A stretch of DNA of 64,000 bases from Magnolia sinica (Eukaryota > Streptophyta > Magnoliopsida > Magnoliales > Magnoliaceae). Under the pieces are notes generated by a model. The model was not told the DNA's origin, did not search any database, and was given only the letters and a program-made list of their open reading frames with translations. The stretch is taken from the NCBI RefSeq assembly GCF_029962835.1, contig NC_080590.1, positions 71,201,501 through 71,265,500 of the forward strand, in the 5' to 3' direction. Position 1 is the first letter of the stretch. Every line of letters starts with the position of its first letter. A program made the translations under genes and the position numbers. Positions 1 to 11,236 of this stretch are shown piece by piece.

Positions 1-447
1 ACAATTCTCTTATGATTGATTATAGGATTGGTAAATCCTGTTGTTTGCCTTGTCTCCTAGCCATGGTTAGGTGATGGAATCACTTCTAAATCCTCACAAC
101 TCTCATCCATTGATGATTAGATCCATGAGAAGCTTAGAGATCTAACAAATCTCTTCTTACCAATTTGTTAGGATAGGACACTGATTCCAATTGTGTCCTT
201 GAATCATGCAATGTAGTTTCCCAATTGCTATAAGTGGATTCTTGACACCCTAGTTACCACCTTTAAATTTATAAGCTTTAATTACCTTATTCGAAATCAC
301 TCTCTCAAATATTCCTGATTTAGGTTTACATCTTCTAGTTCTAGCTCTAGTTACTTTCAGAAATGTACAAGATTAGTCCTTGTGGATTCGACCTCGGTCT
401 TACTGAGATTATTACTACATCTCGACCCTACACTTGGGGTTGTGAAT
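1..447 (+). repeat. 5' LTR, 3' portion only
   Basis: Aligns base by base, with scattered substitutions, to 5,221-5,670. Shared landmarks include gtaaatcctgttgtttgcct and cctacacttggggttgtgaa near the LTR end. The rest of this LTR lies left of the window. Confidence 0.85.
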
Positions 448-453
448 AAGTTT

Positions 454-476
454 TTAGTGCTGTTGTCAGGGATTAA
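454..476 (+). other. Degenerate primer-binding site (tRNA-Asp type)
   Basis: The bases tagtgctgttgtcagggat lie a few bases after the LTR end. They resemble the tRNA-Asp-complementary PBS used by Athila/Tat gypsy elements (TGGCGCCGTTGCCGGGGA), with several C-to-T or G-to-A type changes. That pattern fits cytosine-methylation decay. Confidence 0.6.
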
Positions 477-926
477 CAGTTACATTTTTCTGAGATTGAC
501 TACTTTTGGAATTAGTTTAAGATTAAGGTTTTTCTATTTTCTAAATTAGGGTTTTCTGAATTATTTTAGAAACTAACCTTGCTTCTTATTTCTAGGTTTA
601 GAAACTTTCCTAATTGTTTTTAGAAACTAACTTTTTCTCTTTTTAGAAACTTTCTATTTTCTATTTTTAGGAATTTTCCTTTTTCATTTTTAAAAACTAG
701 GTTGCTTTCTTATTTATTTTTTTAGAAACTAATTCAATTTCCTTTTTCTTTTGCAGGGTCCTAACATAGATCTCCTCCAATCTAGTAACTCCCTTATAAC
801 TTCTCCTCTACTTACTTTCCACATTACTGTAGGAATTTTCTTTTATTCTCTTTTAGGATTAGGTTCAGGATTAGGGTTTCACCATGTATATGCAAGAGTG
901 GGAACATCAATATGCTGGGCTAGAGA

Positions 927-2113
927 ATGCGAGAAATTGTGAAGAACTATGAGATGATTATGTTAGAAAATAAACTACGTCTCAAAAGTTTTTTGAAAAC
1001 ATCATCGAGAACAAAATGGAATATAATGCTCCACCGGTTCAAAAATCCTTATGTGATCATATGCGGGAGAACAATTACACCCCACAAATTAAGAAAACAG
1101 TACGTGAGTGTTGGGGTTATCATAACTATGGGAGTGAAAATTATTATCACCCATCAGACAAGAAGAAAACAATAAGAGATTATATTATGGGTGATAATAT
1201 GTATCAACAACCATTAGATTCTCCCACCTATGACCTGTATGACTATAATCAGTGGAAACATCAATATTGGAAACTTGAACCAGCAATACATCATAGTGAC
1301 AATTCTCTTGGGTCTTTTACCTTTAAAATCCAACTAGAAACGATCCAAGAGGATTCACTTCAGGGTTACACAGACAATTTTGCTGGCATCAGAAGAACGA
1401 TAGAAGCTCTTAAATCACGCCTTGTTGAGCTAATGGAGTCTAGTTCACCCCAGCCTCAACCCAATCCAATTCTTCATTCCCAACTCCGTACTGATGGCCA
1501 GTGGAAACATTAACATTGGAGAGATGAACCGCCAATTAATTTTAATGACTACTCCCTTGGATTCCCTACTTATGAGATTCAACCAAAAATAATCCAAGAG
1601 GAATCAATTCATAAACACATAGATGCTCAAGATCAATTCAATGAATATGTCGCATAAGTAATCATAGGTATTATGAAATCATTAGAGACGATTGAACCAA
1701 CCATTCAAGAACATTAGTCACATCTTAATCAGGAAGAGTCTAGTTCATACCAGCTTCAACTCGATCCAGAAACACAATGTGAGGAAAGTGATCCTAATTC
1801 GTTTGTGAAGAGTACTAAAATTGAGAATGAAAAGTTGGCTTATGTTAATGAGCATATGATTCAATTTCCTGAAGAATCGATCTTGATGATAGTCCAAAGG
1901 AATGATCAAGAGACGTGGGTGTCTTTCAAATATAATGATACTGACACACTTCACTCACATAACATAATTGGTTTCAATGATGAGGAAGAGGTTAGTTTAT
2001 TTGAACCTCAACCTAATCCAGGAATAGAATGTGAGGAAAGCAATCCTAGTCCACGTGTGTACTATACTGAATTGAAAGATGTGAGTATTAGGATGACAAC
2101 CATGAATGTATAG
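927..2113 (+). pseudogene. Gag-like reading frames of the non-autonomous gypsy element
   Basis: The open pieces are 1,016-1,513 (165 codons) and 1,805-2,113 (102 codons), separated by stops. The first contains a Tyr/Asp/Trp-rich stretch (SPTYDLYDYNQWKHQYW), then a probably helical segment and a Pro/Gln-rich tail (SSSPQPQPNP). This order is reminiscent of the C-terminal gag region of Athila-type elements. There is no zinc knuckle and no protease motif. The two pieces share repeated modules, listed separately, so the region grew partly by internal duplication. The gag assignment rests on position (after LTR and PBS) and composition, not on a conserved domain. It is not expected to make a full protein. 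Confidence 0.4.
1251..1795 (+). repeat. Two tandem ~250-290-bp modules in the gag-like region
   Basis: The words cagtggaaacat, then gaacc..caat, then atccaagagga, then gagtctagttca..ccag.ctcaac recur in the same order from 1,251 and from 1,499. The last part (cctcaacctaatccag, aatgtgaggaaag) recurs a third time near 2,005-2,045. The copies are diverged, so the amplification is old. Confidence 0.65.
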
Positions 2114-3405
2114 CTCAAATCCCCTTAAATTTAATCTCAAGTTTGGCGCATATCAATGATTAAGAGGTTCAGGAAGTTATCGACCATAGTGATCTACTCC
2201 ACCCATCTGACATGACCAATTTAAATGTGGAGGATGAACCACTTTCAAGTAACCCTTCCAACTTTTATGAGATATGTTTAGACCACTCCCATGAATTAAA
2301 TGATGATATGATTTGAGAGATAGACGAGTTGCTCAATATGACTCCAGAATTTGAAACCATCCAGTTGAGGCCACCATCTGAGTTATCAACCCTTAACAAT
2401 ATAATGCATTTACTAAATAGTACCGATGAACAAAGTCTTTACATCAATTCTTCGCCTGTTGATTTCAATCTACCAATGTAAGGCAAGACAAGATACATCT
2501 GGTGATAATTTATTCTCACCGTGATGAAGAGCAAGAGATCATGCTTACATCCACTTTAAAGACCATGGAATCCTTAGGTAGATCATAACAAACTTCAATG
2601 TGGAAACTAAGTCACTCTTAGCTCAATTTCCCAACTTTTTTAGATGATTGCTTGGCACACTTTGCAGACTCAAATGATCCGATAATAAAAGAAATAATGG
2701 ATACCTCGCAAGATAATACCTCGGTAGTTGTCATGGACTGAGAGAACCCTTATTCTAAAGCCCCTCCTTCCCCAGATTTAAATGTTTACCATTAAAGGAG
2801 GAGTTAAAAACTGAACTGGAGTCTGAAACTTTGGAATGTGTCGAGACTACATCACTTTCTGAGAATTTTTCTGAATTTCTTCTATATAGTCTCTGATTCA
2901 CCATGTTATGCTAACATTGAAACTTTTTCTATCACAGGTGAATTGTATATACTTTGGACACCTCAGGAGATTAAAAAGAAACCTTATGTTAAGATCCATA
3001 ATTTTTTTAAAAAATTCATGCTCCAGGGTATCCGAGCCTATTGCAAAAAGGGCTTTTAGATGATCTTGTTGAGAAACCTATTGAGAAATTTATCAAGATA
3101 TTTACCGGAGGAGGAACCTTATGGCATGACTCAGTAGCTTTTCCCTTGCTTTCCTAGTTTAAGATTAGTTTATCACTTTCATAGGACTAGGGTAGTCTGC
3201 TTCTGCTATTTGAGGATAGTTTGTTTATCGTATGTTGAGTCTATTGTGTTAAGTCATCGTTGTACTAGATCATTGAAAGGAATAGCCTTAGAATTCCTTC
3301 TTCAGGTATTACCTTTCCACCACTCCCTCTTCTTTTCATTACCTCTTTTTGCATTACATGCTTATTCTTTTACATTGAGGACAATGTAGATTTTTCATTT
3401 GGGGA
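2114..3405 (+). other. Internal region without recognisable coding content, ending in a polypurine-type tract
   Basis: Only short ORFs broken by stops occur here and none shows a retroelement motif. The segment ends attgaggacaatgtagat followed by a G-rich tract just before the LTR. The same wording occurs in reverse complement at 27,090-27,125 beside the related LTR, which supports reading it as the conserved 3' end of the internal region. Confidence 0.5.
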
Positions 3406-5670
3406 TGAGGGATTAGGTAGCCTAATTAGTGTTTTCCCCGTTTTGAGCAAAATTTTTAAAAATTTTCAATGATTCAAGTTGAAATCTGTTTAGGAAGCAA
3501 TGAATTGTGTACTTAAGAATGCTTTGAGTATGATAAGATAGAGATTAAATTTTGGATTGTTAGAGTCTAATCATCTAAGTAACTTATCGCCTAAGTTCTT
3601 GCACTCAATTGATTACGAGTTAGTTTGAATATCATGTTAATCTAAATTACACTCAATCTTCCTTCTTTAAGATATACTAGAAGTTCTTATTGTTAGTATG
3701 TGAATCATTGATAGATGGCGAGAATCAAGTCTGGAGAATTTTATCCACCTTAAAAGAAGAAAAGAACCAGTTAAAAAACAGGAGATCGACAGAGAGGTCA
3801 TGAAAAAGAATGAAAAATCTAGAAAAGAATGCAAAAATAAAAAGAATGAATAAAAACCGACCATCGATATAAAATCAAAAATTGGAAAAAGAAGGAAAAG
3901 GGGATAAGTTCGGAATCAGTAATTGAGTTTCCAACTGTTCTTGAAGTGATGAGCATAGCTAACATGATGAATTGATAGTATTCGTTTAGGGAGTAAATTG
4001 ATTTTCATTGAGCACATTGAAAAACTTGATATACAAATTATGCTTCAATTTAATAGATAAAGAACTTATTTGATTGGTTGCTTATGTGATTGGGTTCTAG
4101 GTTTTGAAATCTCACTTTCATATCTTAATTTTACCCATTCATCCTTGAGTGCTCAAAAGATTGTTTTCTGAAAAAGATTTCTGACATTAAGCATTGAGAT
4201 TTATTTTTCGCATACTTTACTTGGGACTAGCAAAATGCTAGTTGAGAATTGTGTTGAGGGTCAAATATTGTATATTGGACCCCATTTATTACTTGGTTTT
4301 ATGAACATGATAATGCTTAATGTTCTATTTTAATCATGTTTGTGTTGCAAGGTGAATTTAAGACCTTAGATTGAAAAGGATGCTAAAAGCATGGATTTAA
4401 TGCTCAAGAATCACCAAGCCAAAGGTTGGGTCTTAGAAGAGCAAGAATGAAGAATTCACATGCCAAAGATCCAAGGAAACCATGCAAGGAATGAAGAGAA
4501 TCGAAGATTTGAAGAGAATTTGCGTGATCTTCGACTAGTCCAAGCTTTGCTTCGACTCGTCTAAGCTCGAATAGTTGAAGAAACTTCGACTCGAACTCCA
4601 GTAACATTAGATTTTAAATTTTCACGATCTTCGACCAGTCGAGGGTGGTCCTCGACCAGTCAAAGGTGGTTCTCAACTAGTCAAAGGTAACCCTCGACTA
4701 ATCGAGGGTTACGCAGATTTTGCGTGAACTGCGTAAATTTGAGGCAGTTTCTGGATTTTTCCAAGTTGGTTCTCAAGGAGGTGATGCACAACTATAAATA
4801 AGAGTTCCTAGGATATTCCTAGGCATCTTCTAGGGTTTAAGGAGTGTTACAAAAGGGTGGAGCCGCCGTCCGAGAGTTTTTCTTCTTCTTCCTTAGTTGA
4901 TCTTTTTGTTTTGTTAAGAGTTCTTAGTTCAATCATGTTTATGGTTGGCTAAACCTCTTAGTTAGGGCTAAGAGGTGAACCTTGTAGCATAATTGGGATG
5001 TTTTCTTTGTTTTGATTCATGTTTTGTTTAACTCTCTTGGATTCTAGTTTGATTATAACGAATATTTTTTATTTTTAATGGTTTGTTGTGACAAATTATA
5101 ATAAATTTGCGATAGCTTTGAATATCTTCTTTGTCTGATTTGAGATTGTGAAATTAGTAAGTCCCATTGTTCACCATTATCCGTTGGGCATGGTAGGATG
5201 ATGGAATCCTTCCTAATCTTCACAATTCTCTTATGATTAGTTGTGGGATTGGTAAATCCTGTTGTTTGCCTTGTCTCATGGGCATGGTTAGGTGATGAAA
5301 TCACTTCCAAATCCTCACAACTCTCATCCATTGATGATTGATCCATGAGAAGTTCAGAGATCTGACAAATCTCTTCTAACCAATTGGATAGGATAGGACT
5401 CTGATTCCAGTTGTGTCCTTGAATCATACAAGGTAGTTTCCCAATTGCTACAAGTGGATCCTTGACACCCTAGTTACCACCTTTAAATTTATAAGTTTTA
5501 ATTACCTTATTAAAATCACTCTCTCAAATATTCTAGATTTAGGTTTACATCTTCATCTAGTTCTAGCTCTAGTTACTTTCATAAACATATGAGATTAGTC
5601 CTTGTGGATTCGACCTCGGTCTTGCCGAGATTATTACTACATCGCGACCCTACACTTGGGGTTGTGAACA
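3406..5670 (+). repeat. 3' LTR, about 2.27 kb
   Basis: It starts with TG after ttggggа-type purines (gggga|tgaggg at 3,401-3,411) and ends gttgtgaaca at 5,670. The last 450 bases match window bases 1-447. The whole LTR is homologous to the reverse complement of 24,845-27,089, for example around 4,213-4,480 versus 26,030-26,300. The region 3,690-3,900 is A-rich and low in complexity. Confidence 0.75.
4528..4708 (+). repeat. Short dispersed repeats of a gac(c/t)agtcgag motif inside the LTR
   Basis: The motif cgac(c/t)agtcgagg and close variants recur at least six times, for example at 4,529, 4,629, 4,654 and 4,693. The same vocabulary appears in the copia LTR at 62,396-62,600. It is a local minisatellite-like array with palindromic units. 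Confidence 0.55.
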
Positions 5671-5683
5671 AGAACCAAACAAC

Positions 5684-6640
5684 CTAAGGCAGTATTGCGA
5701 AACTGTAGAAAAATTTCCCATACTCGTGATGAAATGCATGAGATGTTCGTCCAAAAATCCATCCCCATTGAATTTTTGGAAGTCGAGGTGTTTGAAATTA
5801 GTTGGAAAAGGTATAACTTGTACATCTCTTGGATATGGTGTTAAATACCTAAATCTTTCGGTGTTCTTGCACTCTCTCTTCATTCTAACAGCTTCTTTAA
5901 CTACCTGTCATGCCTCCTCTTGAGTTATTGCCCTTGCCGTAAGAGCGGATCCATGTGATCCTACTCTCGGTGGTCGAGAGCTTTCAGGTTATTGTTCTCA
6001 TTCATTCATGGTGCCCATCATTAGAGGAGTTGCGATCTGAGCTACATTGTGTGCGAGAGTAGCTAAGGCTTCCTGGAGATTTTTACATTCCTCCATCAGT
6101 GTTCTCTGTACTTATGCCATCTCAATTATGCGATCTTCAGTAGTCGATGGTGGGCCTTGACTTGTCCTAGTCATACATACAGCAACTTCTCCATTCCCTG
6201 ACGAAGCGGTCATTGGAGTGAAGTAGGAATATATCAATATAATGGGACTCATTGAAAGAGGAGTTCCATTCAATTTTCCTATATTTCCATAACATTCGGC
6301 TTATTGTGATATAACTTTAGGTGATACAGGGGCTGACAAGCTTTCCATTAGTGATTTACCTTTCTGCTTCCTCGTCCATTGAGCATCTCCAGCGGGCAGA
6401 GGTGGGAAGTCTGGCAGCATCAGGGAAGGAGGAGACCTTTTGGGGTATATTGCTGGAGGAGCAAGTTCAAGTTTTTTCCTAGCTACATTTCGTGTCAATG
6501 GCCCTCTGATTCTCTGTGTCGATGGACTCATCTTGGCAGTCGCAATGTTTCAAGCTTTCGATCTTCGGTGTGACATGACAACCCAATCGTTCCGATTTTA
6601 TTATGTCAATGGTGAAGCAGTTATAACCGCGGTAATGGCT
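5684..6640 (-). pseudogene. Ty3/gypsy gag fragment
   Basis: The minus strand carries two open stretches, 6,301-6,531 and 5,650-5,883. They are joined by degenerate sequence with stops. The second contains YLTPYPRDVQVIPFP followed by FKHLDFQKFNGDG and EHLMHFI, the typical N-terminal part of a plant gypsy Retrotrans_gag domain. The order PBS at 6,961, leader, then gag fits an element transcribed leftwards from the LTR at 6,982-7,729. Gag is cut off at about 5,671-5,690, where the other element's 3' LTR ends, so protease to integrase are missing. Frameshifts and stops rule out a working protein. Confidence 0.65.
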
Positions 6641-6960
6641 TGCGATTCATTATGTTGACTAGTGTAGACTCTTTCTTGCGATTTGGAGTTTGTTTACTAG
6701 TGTATTCTATCGCAAATCTAGTTGCCGTGAAGTAAAAGACCATCCTGCTCGTAATGGTCACCATTAGTTAGTTGTAGTTTTTCCTTTCATGGATTATTGT
6801 GAAACAATATAGATCAGTATTTAAATAAGGATATACTTATTTCAAAGATGAATGGGAGGATGTTCCCATTGAGAGTCGCCATTTTGGCATCTATACGATG
6901 TTAAACAGTGGTGAAAATTCTTTATATTAATCCTAAGTTAGTATCAAGTAAGATAGAAAT
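6641..6960 (-). other. Untranslated leader of the gypsy element
   Basis: This non-coding stretch lies between PBS and gag. It contains a second copy of the PBS-like wording (gagagtcgccattttgg, about 6,873-6,890), so a short local duplication of the LTR/PBS border is likely. Confidence 0.4.
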
Positions 6961-6981
6961 TCCCCAACAGAGTCGCCATTT
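6961..6981 (-). other. Primer-binding-site-like sequence
   Basis: On the minus strand, tggcgactctgttgggga directly follows the LTR end. It matches the general TGG...GGGGA form of plant gypsy PBS sites. I cannot name the tRNA with confidence. Confidence 0.5.
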
Positions 6982-7729
6982 TGTTTCAACAAGAAATAAT
7001 GTATTTGATTTGGGAGAATTATTTTACTTAATAATAATGAAGAAAGAGTGAAGAGAACAATCACTGTATTTTATTTATTCTGAATTCATTTATATCCTAT
7101 CTCTCCTTTGATTCTAAAATAAAATATTTACATAATGCAACACAAATATTAAATATTTTAATTTTAATTTTGGCAGCATTTCAGATCGTATCATGTTCTT
7201 CAATATGGAGATGTTGTTAGACTGGAATAATATTTATCTTGATTGATTTCATGCTCCTGAGATACTTTGATCCTTCAACCCAAATTAGGTTCTTTTTTAT
7301 CCCTTCAAGATGAATAATCTTCCCTTGAGCTTACTATCTGCATAGTGGACCCATTGTGCAGACATGACTGTTGTGCACCCTCTCCATTGTGTAGGCCACC
7401 CATCGTGCACCACATAATAAACACTTCCAGTACATGGGCTTTTCCGAAATCTGGACTCTTCTCTGCTGCTCTGGTGTTGTTCCAATGAATGAATTATAGA
7501 AGATAGCGGGGTATTTATAGCCTTTTGCACATGTGTACCCTTCACGAAAGACTGATTGTGCACATATACCCATTATGCGAATATACTCATTGTGCGGATG
7601 TACTCATTGCGTACCGCACAATAATACTAATAAAACAACTTTTGTTATGCGCCGCACAACCAAGTGTTGTAGAACTTTGTCTCCCTTAGAATTTTTCTTC
7701 TCTTCTGATTGATTTTTTATGCCTCAACA
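6982..7729 (-). repeat. 5' LTR of the truncated gypsy element (748 bp)
   Basis: On the minus strand it runs from TGTTGAGGCATAAAAAATC (right edge, 7,729) to GTTGAAACA (left edge, 6,982), giving TG...CA ends. It belongs to the family of the solo LTR at 16,024-16,797. Both begin TGTT-AG-GCATAAA, both hold a gggg(t)atttatag TATA-like box, and both end beside tgatttgggg wording. The LTR is rich in gtgca/tgtgc words. Confidence 0.7.
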
Positions 7730-8388
7730 CACTGTAAATGGGGTCCACTGTGATGTTTTGCAAGTGAATCCACCCTGTTCATATGAAGGAAAATTTCCAA
7801 CTATGACTACCTACACGGTTTCTTTACTCAATGGAAACCAAAATCAACGATTATGGAATGATTTGTTAACTTGGGCCACTTTTACAATGATCTAAGGGTT
7901 GAATTTTGACATGTATGGTTAATTTATGATAGATAGGAATGATATAAAATTTTACATAAAACAGATCATGGACACTATGTGTTCTAGAATTCAGGGGTCT
8001 AGGTTAATGACATTTTCATAATTATTGTTGATTTAAGAGTTTTGTGAAATCTAATGCTGTTATATGGTTGTAGTTATGTTTCTAAGCAATTCTTGTAAAA
8101 GAACTTATGTCTAAATCATTATGGATGAAGGTTTTTTTTTTTGCTAATTCATTTAAGGGATGGTTCATGTGTCAAATCACGTGATGAGGGTCTTGTCTTA
8201 AAATCAACAGCCAGATGGTTTAATCTATTGAATGGAGATCATTCCCAACAATTGGATTCATGTCAATAATTAGATATAAGGTTAGGATAGTTAGATTGGT
8301 ATCACACACATGTAAGTTTTACATTAAATTTCATGGTAACACCTGAGAACTTTCAATACTTGGGTATTGAAAAGTTTAGGGTGTTACA
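7730..8388 (-). repeat. Possible gypsy 3' LTR remnant
   Basis: At 8,388 the minus strand reads purine-rich aggggggtagat followed by TGTAACACCCTAAAC. This is the usual polypurine-tract/LTR junction of Tekay/Del-type elements. The LTR would extend leftwards. Its far end is not visible and may be cut by the LTR ending at 7,729. I see no coding content. Confidence 0.4.
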
Positions 8389-8959
8389 ATCTACCCCCCT
8401 TAAACATAATTTTACCCCCAAAATTTAGCACTTCTATTATATAGGCCATTTTCTATGCCTCTAAGGATTCCCTACTTCTTATGTTCAAGGTAATATGAAT
8501 AGATGGTTGTAGTGTGTTTGCGCTCGATACACAGATTCTTCGCCTACGAGGTATAGAGGATTTATTGGTATCAATTCATAATCCTGTTAAATCTCGATCC
8601 TTTACTTGATCAAGGCATTGGGATCATTTGAGATTTTATAGGACTTAGAATTTGAGTCAAACTGTGTTAATTTCATGTAAACATGGTTCCATTAGTCCAT
8701 AATCTCGATTGTTCTAAACTCATGGGGAATATCACGAAATCTTATATTCTCGTAAGGGATAATTCTACATGGCCCATTAAGCTTTCACTGTGTACTCTGA
8801 TTATTTGATATACTACCCAAAATTACTTCTATCATCCTCACTAATTCGTTATGCTTAAGTTTTCAATGTATTACTCATAAGGTAGATATATATATATATA
8901 TGTATGTATGTATGTATATATATGTTTAGGTACATGTATAATCAGCTACATGAATCAGG
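8389..8959. other. Degenerate sequence without recognisable gene
   Basis: This AT-rich sequence probably belongs to the interior next to the LTR boundary at 8,388. No ORF or motif could be supported. It includes the TA/TATG microsatellite listed separately. Confidence 0.4.
8887..8926. repeat. (TA)n/(TATG)n compound microsatellite
   Basis: Alternating ta units pass into tatg/tgta units and back to ta, directly visible in the sequence. Confidence 0.9.
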
Positions 8960-9039
8960 ACGCTACACCAGGTGCTCGGGTCTACTTCCATTGTTTGAGC
9001 ATTCTCGGTCAGCTAGATGAGTCCCGCATCGTTCGCTGA

Positions 9040-9560
9040 CTAGCTAGCGTCACGGGCTTCACTGTCTTGATAGGGTCTCCTAGTCAGGTCGGGAAGTTCT
9101 TCTGAGCTGTCTGGGACGGTTTTACTCTCCTGAGCAGTAAGTTTTGTGATGAATTCAGCCACTACTCGGCCCTTAATGGCACTTCTAGGCTGGTACTTGA
9201 TATCGAACTCACTGAGCTCGATTGCCCATTTAGTTAGCCTTCTCGATACCTCAGGCCTCTGAAGCACTTGGCGAAGAGGCTGGTCGGTCAGGACTATTAT
9301 GGTGTGGGCTTAGAAGTAAGGGTGGAGTCATCGGGACAATATTATCAAGGCTAGAGCAATTTTCTCTAAATCTAGATATCGACTCTCGATTGGTACTAAG
9401 GCCTTACTAACATAGTACATTGGGCGCTACTTCCCCTCAAATTCTTGGACGAGGGCCGAGCTCACTGTTGAATCAAAGACCACTAAGTAGACCAATAGCG
9501 GTTCTCCTGCTTTCAATTTCGATATTAATGGGGGGATCCCAAGTGCTGCTTTAACTGTTG
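9040..9560 (-). pseudogene. Gypsy RNase H fragment
   Basis: An open segment at 9,267-9,040 reads RPEVSRRLTKWAIELSEFDI, KYQPRSAIKGRVVAEF, the typical end of the RT-RNase H region in Tat-lineage gypsy elements. Upstream to about 9,560, broken pieces corresponding to YYVSKAL and ESRYLDLEK are readable. The region would hydrolyse RNA in RNA-DNA hybrids during reverse transcription, but several in-frame stops make it non-functional. Integrase does not follow; the sequence becomes unrecognisable near 8,960. Confidence 0.75.
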
Positions 9561-9579
9561 GAATGCCCGCTCACAATTT

Positions 9580-10400
9580 GGGGTCCATTTTGCCTTCTTA
9601 TTACCCTTTAACTGCTAGAAAAAGGGAAGGCGCTTATTGGTTGCTCTTGATATAAAGTGATTGAGGGTGGTGATTCTTTCAGTGAGACATTGGATCTCCT
9701 TTATGGTTTAAGGAGACCCCATGTCCAGCAAGGCTCTGATCTTATCGAGGTTTGCTTCAATTCCTCCTTGGCTGACTTAAAAGCCGAGGAATTTACCTGA
9801 GCTAACTCTGAACACGCACTTAGTCGGATTTAACTTCATTCGATACTTCCTCAGGATTGAGAAAGTCTCGCCTGGGTCAGCCAGGTGGTCGATGGCTTTG
9901 ATTCTCTTTACTAACATGTCGTCGACATGGACCTCCATGGACCGTTCAATCTGCTAGGAAAACATTTTGTTTACCAGCCGCTGATACGTAACCCCTGCAT
10001 TTTTTAGTCTGAAGGGCATGACCCTATAGTTGTAGAGGCCTTTGTCTATGATGAAGGTTATTTTCTGCTTATCGAACGGGTGCATTGCTATTTGGCTATA
10101 TGCCGAGTATGTATTCGTGAAACTCAACAGCCCATGCCCGATCATGTTGGCGACTAGTTGGTCAATTCTGGGGAGGGGAAAGCTGTCCTTAGGGCATTCT
10201 CTGTTCAGGTCAGTATAGTCGATGTAGACCCGCCATTTTCTACTGGACTTTCTCACCAAGACGATGTTGACAATCCATTTTAGGTAGTATACCTCTTGGA
10301 TGAACCGGGCGTCCAAGAGCTTGCCAACCTCTTTGGCGATCGTGGTGTACCGCTCTGGCTCAAACATCCTCCTCTTCTACCTAACTGGTGTGCAGCCTGG
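9580..10400 (-). pseudogene. Gypsy reverse transcriptase, motif A mutated
   Basis: The 137-codon stretch 10,367-9,954 shows the gypsy RT order. It has RKWRVYIDYTDLN, then CPKDSFPLPRIDQLV, then the motif A region SFTNTYSAYSQI, then the motif B region PFRLKNAGVTYQRLVN. In related elements motif A has Asp (SFMDAYSGY type); here it is Asn, removing a metal ligand. Past a stop at about 9,955 the frame continues with MEVHVDDMLVK, so the motif C Asp pair is intact. Later text includes KYRMKLNPTKC. With stops and a lost motif A Asp, it cannot work as RT. Confidence 0.85.
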
Positions 10401-11236
10401 GTCTACATTCATCTTGTGAACCATTACCTCGGGATCGATGCCTAGCATGTCTTGATGAGACCAAGCAAACACGTCACTATTCTGTCGAAGGAAGCTCATC
10501 ATTCACTCGCGGTGGTCGAAAGTCAGTAGTGACCTAACATAGACTGTCCTGGTTGGGTCAGCCTCATTGAGGGGAATTGTTAGGATATCTTCTATATGTG
10601 AGCCCCTTTCTGTGGAGTCTTCCCTAGGGTTGAGTAAGTTGATCATAAGGGTTTGCTTGGACATTTTTCCCCTTAGCGCGGTTGAGTAACATCATCGAGC
10701 CTCGCGCTAATCTCCTCGGAGGTAGCCAACTCCGTCCTTAGTAGAAAACTTCATAGTGAGGTGGTACATGGAGACCAAGGCTCTATGGAGATGAGGGAGG
10801 GTCATCCTAAGATGACATTGTAGGTCAAAGGGCAATCCACCACTAGGAAGTCCACCATTGTGGTGATCTAATTCTATCCTTCCCCGACAGTGATGGGGAG
10901 GAGAATGGTCCCTTCGAAAATGACTTTATGCCCTACAAAGCCATGCAATAGGGTCTAAACAGGTTGAAGACATGATCTGTCGACCCACATCTTATCGAAT
11001 ACTTCAAAAAAGAGTATGTCGGCCGAACTACCTGTGTCCACGAGAATGCATTATACCTTCCGATTGGCTATGGTCATGGCCACGACTAGAGCGTTGTCAT
11101 GTGGGTGTTAGATGCCATGGGCATCCTCCTCGAAGAACGTCAAACTGCAAGGATGCATCTGTTGCTCCTTGTACGACCTATTGGCTAGGTGGATGTAATG
11201 GTCTAGGTCAGTGCTCCGGGCATGAGCCTTCTAGGC
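10401..11236 (-). pseudogene. Degenerate protease/spacer region between gag and RT
   Basis: The region lies between the knuckle-type gag end (11,237) and RT. Stops occur in every minus-strand frame. Frame pieces correspond to the pepsin-like protease and connecting region expected here, but I could not point to an intact DTG/DSG motif. The call rests mainly on position. Confidence 0.45.

Larger units (their letters stand above)
1..5670 (+). mobile_element. Non-autonomous Athila/Tat-like Ty3/gypsy LTR retrotransposon (left end outside window)
   Basis: The first ~447 bases match the last ~450 bases of a second long repeat ending at 5,670, so the two are direct LTRs around an internal region of about 2.95 kb. 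A degenerate primer-binding site follows the left LTR and a G-rich polypurine stretch precedes the right one. I could recognise no protease, reverse transcriptase, RNase H or integrase motif in any frame of the interior. The interior holds only gag-like ORF pieces. The LTR is clearly homologous to the LTR at 24,845-27,089, whose element does carry pol. I infer a non-autonomous element mobilised in trans. The left boundary and target duplication cannot be checked here. Confidence 0.75.

Noticed and set aside
4404..4607. Leu-rich minus-strand ORF
   Set aside because: It lies wholly inside the 3' LTR over the tcgag-type repeats.
7297..7573. Cys/Trp-containing ORFs of 79-88 codons
   Set aside because: They fall inside the gypsy LTR and arise from repeated tgtgca/gtgcac words; no domain is recognisable.
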